Shown here: positions 37,540 through 47,217 of the stretch, piece after piece
Numbering within the stretch: the first letter of the stretch is position 1
Layout: the number at the start of each line of letters is the position of its first letter
From: Shewanella psychropiezotolerans
Lineage (GTDB): Bacteria; Pseudomonadota; Gammaproteobacteria; Enterobacterales; Shewanellaceae
Assembly: GCF_007197555.1 (NCBI RefSeq)
Contig: NZ_CP041614.1
Coordinates: 4,456,001 to 4,520,000 of the forward strand
Reading direction: 5' to 3'
Length of the DNA: 64,000 nt
The notes under the pieces: generated by a model
The model's database searches: none
What the model saw: only the letters and a program-made list of their open reading frames with translations
Told to the model about the DNA's origin: nothing
Translations under genes and position numbers: made by a program

Positions 37540-38632
37540 CTATTGTGTATTGTTTTTAGTATCTGTGGTTTCTTGCTCAAACTGGAGGGCTAGGCTGGCC
37601 CTATGTTGATCGAGTCTATCAAGGCTTGCTTGGTAGCTGTCAAATGAGGGCATTCCTGAACAGAGAGTAATTTTCCCTATGGGATTGAAGATATACTGAC
37701 TAATGGTATCAATCGATAGGCTGATTTGGCAGTCTTTCTGGGGCTTTGAGCCCAAGAGAATCACTGCGTAGCGGTTGGCTGTATCTTGGTGGGAGCATCA
37801 GAAACTCGACGGCCTGTATTGCTATGTCTGTGTTGCTATCGACGACTTGAGTGGCCTCAGTTATCTTAGTGAAGTAATGCCACTCACCCAATTTGGCATT
37901 GTTTAGCGATAACACTTGAGGTGACATGGGCAGTTGCCAGATTTCAGGTATAGCGACGGCCTCTTGTTCTAGCGCTAACTGATTAATAATTATTTCGCCA
38001 AGTTTCATATTTACCGACATAGCGCCAGCGCTGGCCACCTTACTGCTCAATATATGAGTGTTTACAGATAACCTTTGCCAAAACATCATATCTTGCTCGA
38101 TAGCTTGAGCGGTCAAGCTCGGCGCTGTGCTATTTTTATTTTGATAAACATTGAGAAGATAGAGTTTCTGTGCGGCTAGCAGGCTTCGAAATGGCAGGGA
38201 ATTGATAAAGGCGTTGTAATGGGTGCTGTCTTGCCAGTTACTAATATCGAGTAGCTGTTGATACCGTTCAATTAGCCATAGGTTTTCAATTAAAAGCGCT
38301 TAAAGCTTGTTCTCCTGCTTTAAGCTGGCTGTACAAGCCATCAAAAAATCATCTTGGCTCAGGCTGTTTTCTAGTGGTAATTTAGGTGGCTCATAACTTG
38401 TAGTTTGCTTAGCATTAGCTTTTTCCATAACGGTTAGGCTTTGCAGTTGTTGCAGACGCTTTAGCCCTTCTGTTATCGGAGAGTCCTCCTTGGGCACATC
38501 AAATCCCAATGCAAAAACATAAGCATTGTTATTGAGGTTGTTGAGGTTGTTGAGGATGGAAGTAAAAGCAAAACGCTTGAGGCTAAAAGATAATTTGCAA
38601 CTTGTTAGCTGACAATATACCTCTCGCTTCAC
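37540..38632 (-). pseudogene. Decayed gene of unknown function
   Basis: Three adjoining minus-strand frames form one broken protein. Frames 38300-38632 and 37709-38116 are in the same register and are joined by sensible coding sequence (LLIENLWLIERYQQLLDISNWQ) except for a TAA at 38300. Near 37793 the frame then shifts; removing one C from CCC gives …EFLMLHQDTANRYAVILLGSKPQKDCQ…, which continues to the stop at 37540. The protein would be cytoplasmic or membrane-associated with segments AYVFALGFDVPKEDSPITEGL and YIFNPIGKITLCSG. A 9-base GTTGTTGAG repeat (NNLNNLNN) occurs near the N-terminus. Lying next to the IS, this looks like real decay. Family not recognised. Confidence 0.65.
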
Positions 38633-38708
38633 AGCGATAAGTCATTAGCCTTGTCCTCCTACTGATATCTTCCTATCATGGGCTACCCAAATTAAGTCGA
38701 ATAGCCTA

Positions 38709-39476
38709 ATGACCAAAGCAACTGCCATTATCGTGGGGGCGAACTCCCTTCTGAGCCGTGAAATTGCCAAACAACTTGCGAGTCAAGGTGTTGAACTTGC
38801 CCTACTGGCACAAGACCCGGATTCACTGCAAGAGTTTGTCGACTCGCTTCCTACTCAGACACATGTCTTCCCACTCGAAATCACATCACCGCAGAAGATC
38901 ATCGCCACTCTCGAACAAGTCTGGGAAAAGCTAGGCGGCGCGCATTTAGTCATAGTGAATACCGGCTTAAACAGTTATGACCCACAACTCCCCTGGCTGC
39001 CAGAGCAAGATATCATCACAGTCAATGTTCAGGGCTACGCGGCTATCTGCAACACAGCATTTAAGCTATTTAGAGATCAAGGCTATGGCCAACTCGCGGC
39101 AATCAATTCCATTGCCGGCCTACGTGGTGGCCCGAGTGTGGCTTATCATGCTTCTAAAGCCTTCGCCAGCAACTACTTAGATGGCTTAAGTATGCATGCC
39201 CAAAGGCTGAAACTGCCAATTACTATTACTGATATTCAGCTAGGTTTACTCGATAAGGCCGCGATGCAGCAGAGCCGTTTATGGTTATCCCCACCCGATG
39301 AGGTGGCTAGGCAAATCATTAAGGCGATGCAAAAGGCGAAACGTAAGGTCTATGTGACTAAGCGTTGGCTTCTGGTGGCCTGGTTGACTAAGCTATTGCC
39401 TGAATTTATCTACAATACGCGTCACTGGCGTACTAAAGCGGAGCGCCTCGCGGCCAAAGCCGAAGGCAAGAAATAA
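38709..39476 (+). CDS. SDR-family protein with a degenerate cofactor loop
   Basis: 255 residues of short-chain dehydrogenase fold. The catalytic YHASK and Ser in INSIAGLRGG are kept, and VNTG stands for NNAG. The Gly-rich loop, normally TGxxxGxG, reads VGANSLLSRE, so NAD(P) binding may be altered. The C-terminal tail (WLLVAWLTKLLPEFIYNTRHW) is hydrophobic and then basic, as in membrane-associated SDRs related to YbbO/DltE. It stands alone and ends in a perfect palindromic terminator. Confidence 0.78.
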   Translation: MTKATAIIVGANSLLSREIAKQLASQGVELALLAQDPDSLQEFVDSLPTQTHVFPLEITSPQKIIATLEQVWEKLGGAHLVIVNTGLNSYDPQLPWLPEQDIITVNVQGYAAICNTAFKLFRDQGYGQLAAINSIAGLRGGPSVAYHASKAFASNYLDGLSMHAQRLKLPITITDIQLGLLDKAAMQQSRLWLSPPDEVARQIIKAMQKAKRKVYVTKRWLLVAWLTKLLPEFIYNTRHWRTKAERLAAKAEGKK

Positions 39477-39515
39477 GTCGATAACTGCTCTCGTAATAAG
39501 CAGTGAAAGCAAAAA

Positions 39516-39543
39516 AACAAAGGAGCCAATTGGCTCCTTTGTT
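39516..39543. terminator. Perfect 28-base palindromic terminator
   Basis: AACAAAGGAGCCAA with its exact complement and no spacer base, with an A-run before and TTATTATTT after. It serves the convergent SDR and ompW genes. Confidence 0.88.
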
Positions 39544-39602
39544 ATTATTTACGAAGCAGGTTTTACTAAACTTGCTTTACGAATCTTTTTTACGAAACGA
39601 GT

Positions 39603-40250
39603 TTAGAAGGTATAACCTACGCTGACCATATAAACCCAAGGGTCGATATCGGTTTCGATAGTCGTCGGCGAACCGCCAAGATTGAACTTCACGTCGGTAC
39701 TGATTTGTGCGTACCAGACAGAGGCATTCACTAGCCAGTTCTTATTCACTTGATAGTCGATGCCAACCTGAGCGGCTAGCCCCCACGAACTGCTCATACT
39801 CAGATCCGATAACGCCCCACCCAGATCATTGGTGAATTCATTGTCGTAGAAGTTAGTGAAGTTAACTCCGCCGCCTATGTAAGGACGTAACTTGGACTCA
39901 GCATTCCCAAAATAGTATTGGACTACTAAGGTAGGCGGTAGCTGCTTAGTTTCGGCTATCTTACCTTCACCAGGCAGAGAAATATCGTGACTGAATGGTG
40001 TCGCCGCTAACAACTCAATGCCTATGTTATCGGTCAACATATAGCCGAAGTTAAGCCCTAATTGAGTATTACTGCTCACGCCGAATTCACCGAAGTCCGC
40101 TACCTGCTCACTAGAATCGTTCGGTGCGACAACGGCAACACCGGCACGAATGATAATGTCACCAGCTTGATGAGCCGAAACAGAAGCTGTAAAACCTGTA
40201 GCCAGTAGGGCGGCCGCGATTAATCCGGAAATGATATTTTTTTTCATCAT
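39603..40250 (-). CDS. ompW: Outer-membrane protein OmpW
   Basis: 215 residues. Signal peptide ending FTASVSAHQAGD, then the OmpW eight-stranded barrel: IIIRAGVAVVAPND, GVSSNTQLGLNFGYMLTDNIGIELLAATPFSHDI (key: L.FGYML.DNIG.ELLA.TPF.HD), LPPTLVVQYYFGN, RPYIGGGVNFT.FYDN, and the final strand YMVSVGYTF ending in F. OmpW forms a narrow hydrophobic channel. The promoter region carries a perfect FNR/EtrA-type box and a CRP-like site, which agrees with oxygen control of ompW in enteric bacteria and Shewanella. Confidence 0.93.
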   Translation of the reverse strand: MMKKNIISGLIAAALLATGFTASVSAHQAGDIIIRAGVAVVAPNDSSEQVADFGEFGVSSNTQLGLNFGYMLTDNIGIELLAATPFSHDISLPGEGKIAETKQLPPTLVVQYYFGNAESKLRPYIGGGVNFTNFYDNEFTNDLGGALSDLSMSSSWGLAAQVGIDYQVNKNWLVNASVWYAQISTDVKFNLGGSPTTIETDIDPWVYMVSVGYTF

Positions 40251-40340
40251 ACTACTCCATTAATACAAGACTAATTGTCGTTTTTATTATCATGCTTATT
40301 ACATTTGTCGGCATCCTGCCAGATCTAAACCTGTAACAAG

Positions 40341-40354
40341 TTGATCCAAATCAA
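40341..40354. promoter_or_regulatory. FNR/EtrA box upstream of ompW
   Basis: TTGATCCAAATCAA is a perfect match to TTGAT-N4-ATCAA. It is centred about 97 bases before the ompW ATG, so activation or repression under low oxygen is likely. Confidence 0.82.
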
Positions 40355-40390
40355 TAAGCAAGCTAGATACCTACTTATAAGTACCCCAAG

Positions 40391-40404
40391 GTGACATGCA
40401 TCAC
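40391..40404. promoter_or_regulatory. CRP-like site upstream of ompW
   Basis: GTGACATGCATCAC fits GTGA-N6-TCAC exactly and is followed by AC. In Shewanella, CRP is a main regulator of anaerobic respiration, so it may act with EtrA here. Confidence 0.6.
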
Positions 40405-40556
40405 ACTTTAATAACAAACATTGAAGATGCACCTTATAATTTAATGACTTAGATCTCACTGCTCACAAAGTCCTAGTGTATTCACTAGGACGTAGTAAAA
40501 ATTAGGCTACAGACAGATAAAGTGAAGGTTAACCAAAAGAAACACAGTGGGAGGGA

Positions 40557-41111
40557 TCAGGCTAATTGTAGTTTAGGGTATCGAGTTAACCAGGCTTTCT
40601 GGTCTTTTCTTGCATTGAATAGTGACAGCTCACGCTTAGGATTATGGGTGAGCTTTAAGTCAAACAGGCTTTCAAATCCAAAGGGGGCAACAAAATCGAA
40701 GCGATGATCTTGTCGCGATACATGAATACCAATCGCCGTCTCACATTCTGGCCAGAATGACATGGCATGTTCACAGCTAGTGTAAGGTGCATCACAGTTT
40801 CGAATATGCATTCTCGCTTGATTCTTAACCGACCAGGGCAGATGAGGCGCCCATGACTCTAGCTGCTTTTCATAGGCTTTCTCTCGACTCTCACTGAGAT
40901 CATCCGCATCGAAGTAGATGAGGTCGATATCATTAAGAAGATGGCTCGACGCCCCATGTAACCTATCCCATACCAGATCGCGCACAAACCCAGCAGCTAA
41001 TAACCATTGAGGCAGATTGAGCTTAATTGCAAACTCTATGGCTTCCATCCTGACTGAATCCTGTTGCAGCCATTGCTCGATCTCATATTGCCTTGTCGAC
41101 CTTGAATTCAC
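40557..41111 (-). CDS. Nucleotidyltransferase-like protein (PF06042 type)
   Basis: 184 residues. The start LLAAGFVRDLVWDRLHG, then NDIDLIYFD (the D-x-D of nucleotidyltransferases), then ESWAPHLPWSVKNQARMH, YTSCEHAMSFWPECETAIG and RFDFVAPFGFESLFDLKLTHNP are those of the nucleotidyltransferase_6 (former DUF925) family. The families' substrate is unknown. The stop overlaps nothing, and the ATG at 41111 gives the usual length. Single gene. Confidence 0.85.
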   Translation of the reverse strand: MNSRSTRQYEIEQWLQQDSVRMEAIEFAIKLNLPQWLLAAGFVRDLVWDRLHGASSHLLNDIDLIYFDADDLSESREKAYEKQLESWAPHLPWSVKNQARMHIRNCDAPYTSCEHAMSFWPECETAIGIHVSRQDHRFDFVAPFGFESLFDLKLTHNPKRELSLFNARKDQKAWLTRYPKLQLA

Positions 41112-41180
41112 TTTTTGTCCAAGTTAAGAAACTGATGATAAATACTAATCTATACCCGATATGAAACCTAGAAGACTGGG

Positions 41181-43403
41181 CTATAGTTTGACAGTAAAAG
41201 GCGCTATGCCATCCCAAACAAAGGATTGCTCCAGATTGCCATTACGCAAAATATCAACAGTAAACGCTTTCTCCTGTCGGTGAACCTCAATATCGAAGGG
41301 CCCGTTAAAAGCGTATATTTTCCGTAATGCCATTTTATCCCAATGCTCAGGCAGACGCGGGGCGAGCAGAAACTCATTGAATCCCATAGGCTCTATGCCG
41401 AATAAACCTTCAACAACCACCCTGGCATATAGACCACTTTCTGCCGATAAGTGACGTTGCTCTCCCTCAGGCCAAGCCTCTACAGCATAAGGAACGTGTT
41501 CCCCAGTCAATCGCTTGTAACTGTAGTGCTCAAAGTAGGGCCAAACCCGCTCAAGTTCACCGACTTTCATTAAGGCTCTAAATCCATACAGGGTAGAACG
41601 GTCCCAGAATGTCTTATCACCTTCTTCAGTCAGCAAGCCATCTATCGTCCATAATTTGTCAGACAATAATGCATCGATCGTCCCCTGCTTATTCGCATCG
41701 AAACCGAAGGCTAATGGCAATGCAATCCAGGCCCTGAGCTTATTGTTGCCCTCAAAATATCGGTAAGTCTGATAGCCGCTGATTTCAGCTGAAAAATATT
41801 TGATAATTGCAGATTTTAACTGCTTGGCTTCTTCCAACAGGCCCTCAGAAGATTCACCTAACGCAGATTTGAGTCGAGCGGCTCGTATTAGACCGCCATA
41901 AGCCAAGACATTGGTGCTTAAATTTGCATTACCAGCTGGAAAGCGCCCCTCAAGCTCATCGCTATCACTGGCGATCACCCCACTCTCTATTCGCTGTCGA
42001 CGGTTATATTCAAGACACCAATCGATGAGGGGCATTAACTGCTTAGCCGCTGTGGCATCGCCTAGGGATAGCGAAAAATCACTGGCCCCATAGGCAATCA
42101 TGGCGCAATCTCCACGATCACCAGCCCCGTTCCAAAAACCTTTCCCTTCGGCGATGATAGAAGATGGCAATGGCTTATAATCTGAATTCATGTAACGAGC
42201 AAACCAGCTAAAACTATTTAAGGCCGACTCAACGCCTCGCTTATCGCCTAAGTAAGGGAAGAATGGATTCACATACTCGGCTTGATCATTAGCCCAAATG
42301 GCGGCGTAATAACGCGTACCACCTGGGCCGTGAGCTAAACCGCCTCGAGTGGAAAAAATTGATTCTGTGGCTCTGAATTTTGCAAACTCAAACATCTGGT
42401 TAATCTTGGGATCTGGAGTCTCAAGTTTAAGTGCGCTGCGCCAAGCTTCTACTTGTAGTGCTCTTTGCTCAAGTGCTCGTGCAGGTTCGATATAGATCAT
42501 TTCATCGGCTAACTTGGCACTGTATACAATAAAGTGCTCCACAATGTCTCCGGCAGAAAGCCGCCTATTTAGCTCATCTGCATCAACAGATATCTGGTAG
42601 CTGCCATATTCACCTTGACTCGCTAAAGTGGTCTCCAATTCTCTCAATGGGGTTAATCGCAAACCCAGAACATCTGAACCTTGGTTTTCAAACTGCCAAC
42701 GCTCAATCAATGCGGGTTCACTTGGGTGAACAGAAATGGTTCGGGTTAACTTGAGGTCTGTGCTCAGCATCTGTACTAAGGTCAACTGGCCATCAAACAT
42801 CACATCCTTGAGGCCGCCGTGTGTGACTCGCTCCTCATCGATATAAATATCGGGTGCGACTTGGCTTGAAAAATTGCGAATCAAACTGGCATGGGTATCG
42901 TTTGGCAGCGTGCGCAACATGGGCCAGACTAAGGTTTTTTCGAGCACCAAGTTGCCATCTGTTCCCAAGCCATAATCAATAACCGCGGAGACTTGCAATC
43001 CACTCATCTCTAGCTGATCTTGATGTGGTGAATTCACAGACCAGTGAATGCCGTTATCAGTAAGCTGCCAAAATTGATTAAACGTCGCTATCTTTGCCGG
43101 GATCTGTACCTCTTCGACCTTAGCTATTTTGGCATCGTTAGTGGATATATCCTTCTCATCAGTGCAGCCAGCAATCAAGAACAGTATTATCCCGGAGACA
43201 AGCAGTAACAATGCCTGGATATCCTGATGAGTGGCCTTGGACTTTCCCCCACATAAGAGACCAGTCTGGCTATTCGGTTCATTGCAGTTAGACCGCTCAG
43301 AGCTGTTATTTAGCTCAAGGCTATTGTCTGGCTCAGGGCTGCTCATTAGTTCGAAATTTTTAATAATTTGATGGCTACCAATAAATCGCACAAGACACTC
43401 CAT
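41181..43403 (-). CDS. Six-hairpin glycosidase-like lipoprotein
   Basis: About 740 residues. A lipoprotein signal ending FLIAGC starts only near residue 68, so the true start is uncertain: ATG at 43346, or a later TTG near the signal. After it come an N-terminal beta-sandwich (residues about 110-320) and an (alpha/alpha)6 barrel: ATESIFSTRGGLAHGPGGTRYY, AIWANDQAEYVNPFFPY, WNGAGDRGDCAMIAYG, and DSDELEGRFPAGNANLSTN. This is the fold of GH15/63/78/95-type enzymes, but the specificity cannot be told. Ahead of the signal lie hexapeptide repeats (SSPEPD, NSLELN, NSSERS) shared with prpF. Confidence 0.75.
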   Translation of the reverse strand: MECLVRFIGSHQIIKNFELMSSPEPDNSLELNNSSERSNCNEPNSQTGLLCGGKSKATHQDIQALLLLVSGIILFLIAGCTDEKDISTNDAKIAKVEEVQIPAKIATFNQFWQLTDNGIHWSVNSPHQDQLEMSGLQVSAVIDYGLGTDGNLVLEKTLVWPMLRTLPNDTHASLIRNFSSQVAPDIYIDEERVTHGGLKDVMFDGQLTLVQMLSTDLKLTRTISVHPSEPALIERWQFENQGSDVLGLRLTPLRELETTLASQGEYGSYQISVDADELNRRLSAGDIVEHFIVYSAKLADEMIYIEPARALEQRALQVEAWRSALKLETPDPKINQMFEFAKFRATESIFSTRGGLAHGPGGTRYYAAIWANDQAEYVNPFFPYLGDKRGVESALNSFSWFARYMNSDYKPLPSSIIAEGKGFWNGAGDRGDCAMIAYGASDFSLSLGDATAAKQLMPLIDWCLEYNRRQRIESGVIASDSDELEGRFPAGNANLSTNVLAYGGLIRAARLKSALGESSEGLLEEAKQLKSAIIKYFSAEISGYQTYRYFEGNNKLRAWIALPLAFGFDANKQGTIDALLSDKLWTIDGLLTEEGDKTFWDRSTLYGFRALMKVGELERVWPYFEHYSYKRLTGEHVPYAVEAWPEGEQRHLSAESGLYARVVVEGLFGIEPMGFNEFLLAPRLPEHWDKMALRKIYAFNGPFDIEVHRQEKAFTVDILRNGNLEQSFVWDGIAPFTVKL
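43275..43346 (-). repeat. 18-base in-frame minisatellite at the start of the glycosidase-like gene
   Basis: Four head-to-tail, partly degenerate 18-base units with plus-strand consensus GCTGTTATNTAGCTCAGG encode SSPEPD, NSLELN, NSSERS, NCNEPN. Both sequence and reading frame match the repeat in prpF (3710-3761). Confidence 0.75.
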
Positions 43404-43530
43404 GTGAAAAGGTTAACACCAGCTTATTGCATACAATATTCACAATCAAGTAACATTGCTTGAAAATAGCTAATCTAAATAATTACCCTCATCATCTAAC
43501 TTCCCATCTAACGTCCCAAATGTCAGCCAC

Positions 43531-43556
43531 AAAAAAGGGGCCTTAAGCCCCCTTTA
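43531..43556. terminator. Terminator after the second YbaY-like lipoprotein
   Basis: AAAAAAGGGGC and GCCCCCTTTA around CTTAA form a GC-rich stem with A- and T-rich flanks, 30 bases after the lipoprotein stop. Confidence 0.7.
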
Positions 43557-43586
43557 ATTCAATGATGTATTAATGAACTAAGTTAA

Positions 43587-43982
43587 CTACCTAACCGCCT
43601 TCATCAATACTTCCGTAGTGTATTTACCATTGCTAATAATTGGGAATCTATCATAAGTCTGAAAAATAACCTGATTTTGATACAGGATCATAGCAACGAC
43701 CCCGTAGTTTATATTTTCTTCTACCGTTTCAGCCGGTAAAATAAATTTAAACGGCACCGGCGCTCTGGCAATATCGAAACTTTTCTGCGCTACTATTGCA
43801 CCAGGAGTGTCCATATCTATGATGGCGATGGTGATCTTGCTCCCCTGGGGCAGATTAATCTTCTCCAAATATCCAGCAGCACCATTAATGATAATCGGCG
43901 GCTCTGCCTCTACTGTCACGCAGGCCGAAAGCGATAGGACACAAACCAATAATATTATGGTTCTTTTCAACATTACCAACAT
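43587..43982 (-). CDS. YbaY/YscW-like lipoprotein, second paralogue
   Basis: 131 residues, lipoprotein signal ending LSLSAC (ACVTVEAEPP). The domain IIINGAAGYLEKINLPQGSKITIAIID (G…Y.EKI.LP.GS.I.I.I.D) and Y..VAMILYQNQVIFQTYDR is the same YscW/YbaY fold as the protein at 32657. It stands between the glycosidase-like gene and tesB on the same strand. The ATG at 43982 has an AGGG site; one at 43973 is also possible. Function unknown, periplasmic face of a membrane. Confidence 0.78.
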   Translation of the reverse strand: MLVMLKRTIILLVCVLSLSACVTVEAEPPIIINGAAGYLEKINLPQGSKITIAIIDMDTPGAIVAQKSFDIARAPVPFKFILPAETVEENINYGVVAMILYQNQVIFQTYDRFPIISNGKYTTEVLMKAVR

Positions 43983-44046
43983 TATAAAACCCTTATTTCA
44001 ACAAACGGCCCAATTGAGCCATCAATATTTCCCTGTCTCGCCTGCG

Positions 44047-44913
44047 CTATTTTGGCGAAACCATGCGCATTAAACCTTCTTGCGTCGCAGATGCCACTAG
44101 CTCACCTTTCTGATTGAAAAACTGCCCTTTAACAAAGCCTCTGCCACCGCTGGCGCTCGGGCTCTCTATGCTATAAAGCAGCCAGTCATTCAGATCCAGT
44201 GGTCGATGGAACCACATAGAATGGTCGATCGTCGCCATACGCATGCCAGGAGTCAGAAAGGAGACCCCGTGAGGCTGCGCTGCCGTGACCAGAAAGTTGA
44301 AATCCGACGCATAAGCCAACAAATATTCGTTGACCGAAAAGTCTGTTGGCACTTGGCCATTGGCCCTGATCCACACATAGCGTTTAGGCTCTGTGATTGT
44401 CGATACCATAGGATTACAGGCATCGACCAGACGCATCTCAATCGGTGCATCTGCCATAAATTTTTCCAACATTTTAGGTGGCACTTTATCTTGAAGTGCC
44501 ATGGCCAGTTCCTGCTGGTTCAGTAAACCCTCAGGGCCAGGTACATTAGGCATTTTATCTTGATGATCAAGCCCCTGTTCAAACTCTTGAAATGAACAGG
44601 TCATGTAGAAGATAGGCCGACCTTTCTGAATCGCCTTGACTCTTCTTGCACTGAAACTCCCACCATCACGCATGACTTCAACATCATAAACGATAGGCAG
44701 TTTCTCATCACCGGCACGAAGAAAATAGGAATGCAAAGAGTGGACCTGACGTGATGCCGAAACAGTCTGTTTGGCTGCGCTTAAAGCCTGCCCCATCACT
44801 TGACCACCGAAGACATGGCCGAAGCCTAAATCTTGACTCTGACCTCGAAATAGCCCCTCTTCGATTCGCTCTAAAGAGAGTAAAGATAATAGATCATTTA
44901 ATACCTGACTCAC
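44047..44913 (-). CDS. tesB: Acyl-CoA thioesterase II TesB
   Basis: Hydrolyses medium- and long-chain acyl-CoAs. From a GTG at 44913 the protein is 288 residues and starts [29 protein letters not shown], in line with E. coli TesB; GAGG lies six bases before it. The longer frame from 44946 adds residues not in the family. Two hot-dog domains are present: [13 protein letters not shown] in the first, and [13 protein letters not shown] with the catalytic Asp in the second, near ATQEGLMR. Confidence 0.93.
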   Translation of the reverse strand: MSQVLNDLLSLLSLERIEEGLFRGQSQDLGFGHVFGGQVMGQALSAAKQTVSASRQVHSLHSYFLRAGDEKLPIVYDVEVMRDGGSFSARRVKAIQKGRPIFYMTCSFQEFEQGLDHQDKMPNVPGPEGLLNQQELAMALQDKVPPKMLEKFMADAPIEMRLVDACNPMVSTITEPKRYVWIRANGQVPTDFSVNEYLLAYASDFNFLVTAAQPHGVSFLTPGMRMATIDHSMWFHRPLDLNDWLLYSIESPSASGGRGFVKGQFFNQKGELVASATQEGLMRMVSPK

Positions 44914-45108
44914 TGCATGCCTCACACACCTAATCAACAGCCACACAGCTTAACTCACATAATGGTCTTCAAGCCAGAGTTTTACTGAGTGAGGAGGGGG
45001 AAAGCCGCCCTAGTGACACACAAGCTAGATACAGCTTATCCGTTCATTCTTAGAGCTTAGAGAGTCTGACACCAAACTAAGCAAAAGATTCCTGTCATAG
45101 ACAAGTTT

Positions 45109-46014
45109 TCATTCAATTGTAATATGACGCTCGCCTGCTCCTCTCTTGGCCCAGGCGAGTATTTGATCCTCACCACTTCGGTGTAAGTTAACTGGCTGCG
45201 CCTGATATATCTGCTGCCAACTATCTTGTATCGCCTCAGGCTTACATGCCTCGGCAGGTAAATAACAAGACTTGAACTCGGTAAATTGACCGTGACTGAC
45301 ACTCCCTGCCGCTGTGAGTAAATGCTGACCCGTAGGCGCTTCTGCACCGCAGAGGAACATCATGCTCGCCGTGATTGATGATTTAGAGAAAAGCGGCTTT
45401 ACCGAAGATGCGAGTCGATTTGCTGTCATTGGAGTCAGGGCGTGGGGCGTTAAGGTGTTGACCTTAATATTGTGATCAACTCCTTCGAGGTAGAGGCTGT
45501 TAACTAAACCTATCAAGCCCATCTTGCTGGCACTGTATGAGGTTTCATGCATATCGCCATACAAACCACTGGCCGCACTGATCATTACCACCCTGCCATA
45601 GCCTTGCCGCTTCATCTGCGGCCATATCGCCTTGGTCATGTAGAAGCTACCATTAAGATCGGTATTTAACTGATGCTGCCACATATCGACAGTTAGATTA
45701 TCAAAGTCGCAGGGAGCATGAATTCCAGCATTATTGACTAGAATATCGATACGCCCCCAGTGACTAATGATCTCCGCCACGGCCTGTTTGACGCCGGCGA
45801 AGTCGCTGACATCTAAGTTAAATAGCATAGATTGCTCACCCAGCGCTAGCACGGCTTGATGGCTGCTCTCTAACCCAGAGCTGACTCCAGTCTTATCAAT
45901 ACCAGAGTCAATCAATGCCACCTTGGCACCACGCTCGGCTAAAGCAAGGGCATAGGCTCGACCTAAACCCGATCCCGCTCCCGTTATCACAGCGACCCTA
46001 TTATCAAAACGCAT
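45109..46014 (-). CDS. SDR-family dehydrogenase (MFE-2-like)
   Basis: 301 residues. The classical SDR part has TGAGSGLGRAYALALAERGAKV, NNAG, Ser in ISAASGLYG and YSASK. Sequence such as VITGAGSGLGRAYAL resembles the dehydrogenase domain of peroxisomal multifunctional enzyme type 2. The last 60 residues (SCYLPAEACKPEAIQDSWQQIY) extend beyond a typical 250-residue SDR. The TesB neighbour fits a role in acyl-CoA or lipid turnover, but this is inference. Confidence 0.8.
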   Translation of the reverse strand: MRFDNRVAVITGAGSGLGRAYALALAERGAKVALIDSGIDKTGVSSGLESSHQAVLALGEQSMLFNLDVSDFAGVKQAVAEIISHWGRIDILVNNAGIHAPCDFDNLTVDMWQHQLNTDLNGSFYMTKAIWPQMKRQGYGRVVMISAASGLYGDMHETSYSASKMGLIGLVNSLYLEGVDHNIKVNTLTPHALTPMTANRLASSVKPLFSKSSITASMMFLCGAEAPTGQHLLTAAGSVSHGQFTEFKSCYLPAEACKPEAIQDSWQQIYQAQPVNLHRSGEDQILAWAKRGAGERHITIE

Positions 46015-46344
46015 CGATACTTTTCCTCAATGAATAGCCTCTAAACGAACTGTAAACATGGATAAATTAAGCATGTAAATCAGTGTAAAACTATGACTCC
46101 TTCGGCTGAACCGTCTTACCCAGCTAACTTGTCAAGTTTAAGTATAGAAGCATATCTATTGGGTCATTTCTTTGAAGCCGATAACAAAATCCGATTCCTT
46201 TTAAACATTTATCCTTAATCTTGATATTTAAGCCGAGTCACGTTCAATAAGGCGATCGCTTAGAGTCCTTCATCTTGATATGATATGACCATTAATAGCC
46301 AGTGGGCATCTGCATATAGATGCTCCCCCATAAGAATCGAATAA
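46015..46344. other. Intergenic stretch with divergent promoters
   Basis: 330 bases between the divergent SDR gene and menA. No credible frame or repeat. It must hold both promoters, but no operator stands out. Confidence 0.4.
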
Positions 46345-47217
46345 ATGAACCCTTGGATTTTGGCCATAAGGCCTCGTACACTGCCGGCGGCAATTGGGCC
46401 TCTCTTGGTAGGAAACATATTAGCCCTCAAATTAGATCAGTTCAGCTTGTTAATCGCCTGTACATCTATGCTTTGCGCTATCTTGTTACAAATTGCAGTT
46501 AACTTGGCTAATGATTACTTTGACTTTAAGAGTGGTGTCGATACCGAAGAACGTTTAGGACCGGTGCGGGTGACCCAAAGTGGCTTGCTTACACCAGAAA
46601 AAGTCCGCAACGCCATGGTGCTTAGCTTGATACTGGCGCTTATCGTTGGCTCATATCTCATCTACCATGGAGGTTGGCCCATTGCGCTGCTTGCGATTGC
46701 CGCCATTTGCGGTGCTCTTGGCTATAGCGGAGGTCCATACCCGCTGGCATCTCACGGTTTAGGTGAAGTGGCGGCCTTTGTCTTTTTCGGTTTAGTGGCC
46801 GTGGTTGGCAGTTATTTTCTACAAGCAGGTGAAACCAGCACAGCGGCCTGGATATTAGGCAGTGCAATAGGCTGCTTAAATGCGGCGATAATGCTGGTAA
46901 ATAACACCCGGGATATTGAAACTGACGCCAAAGCGGGTAAGCAAACCTTGGCCGTTCGTATGGGGGTAGGTCAAGCAAGAGTAGTCTATCAAGCCTTGGT
47001 TTACTTACCTTTCGCGCTTATTATTGGCAGCTTCTTTCTCGGTTTTCTACCTGGCACCCCTGTCCTACTCGCGGGTTTTTCATTGATATTAGCGCGTAAA
47101 CTAAGCAGTGATTTTAGTGTGACTTCAGGAGAGGCGTTAAACCCGTTACTCGGCCGCACCGCTAAGCTCACCATGATTTTCAGTGCCTTGTTTAGTATTG
47201 GATTATTCTTTGTCTAA
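46345..47217 (+). CDS. menA: 1,4-dihydroxy-2-naphthoate polyprenyltransferase MenA
   Basis: An integral-membrane UbiA-family enzyme of 290 residues that joins the polyprenyl chain to DHNA in menaquinone synthesis, needed for anaerobic respiration. The N-terminal NPWILAIRPRTLPAAIGPLLVG and the Mg-binding motif NDYFDFKSGVD (about residue 55) are typical; the second Asp motif is NNTRDIETD (about 188). About eight membrane helices. The last 18 codons are partly duplicated just downstream (47163-47352), so the 3' end has been through a tandem duplication. Confidence 0.93.
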   Translation: MNPWILAIRPRTLPAAIGPLLVGNILALKLDQFSLLIACTSMLCAILLQIAVNLANDYFDFKSGVDTEERLGPVRVTQSGLLTPEKVRNAMVLSLILALIVGSYLIYHGGWPIALLAIAAICGALGYSGGPYPLASHGLGEVAAFVFFGLVAVVGSYFLQAGETSTAAWILGSAIGCLNAAIMLVNNTRDIETDAKAGKQTLAVRMGVGQARVVYQALVYLPFALIIGSFFLGFLPGTPVLLAGFSLILARKLSSDFSVTSGEALNPLLGRTAKLTMIFSALFSIGLFFV

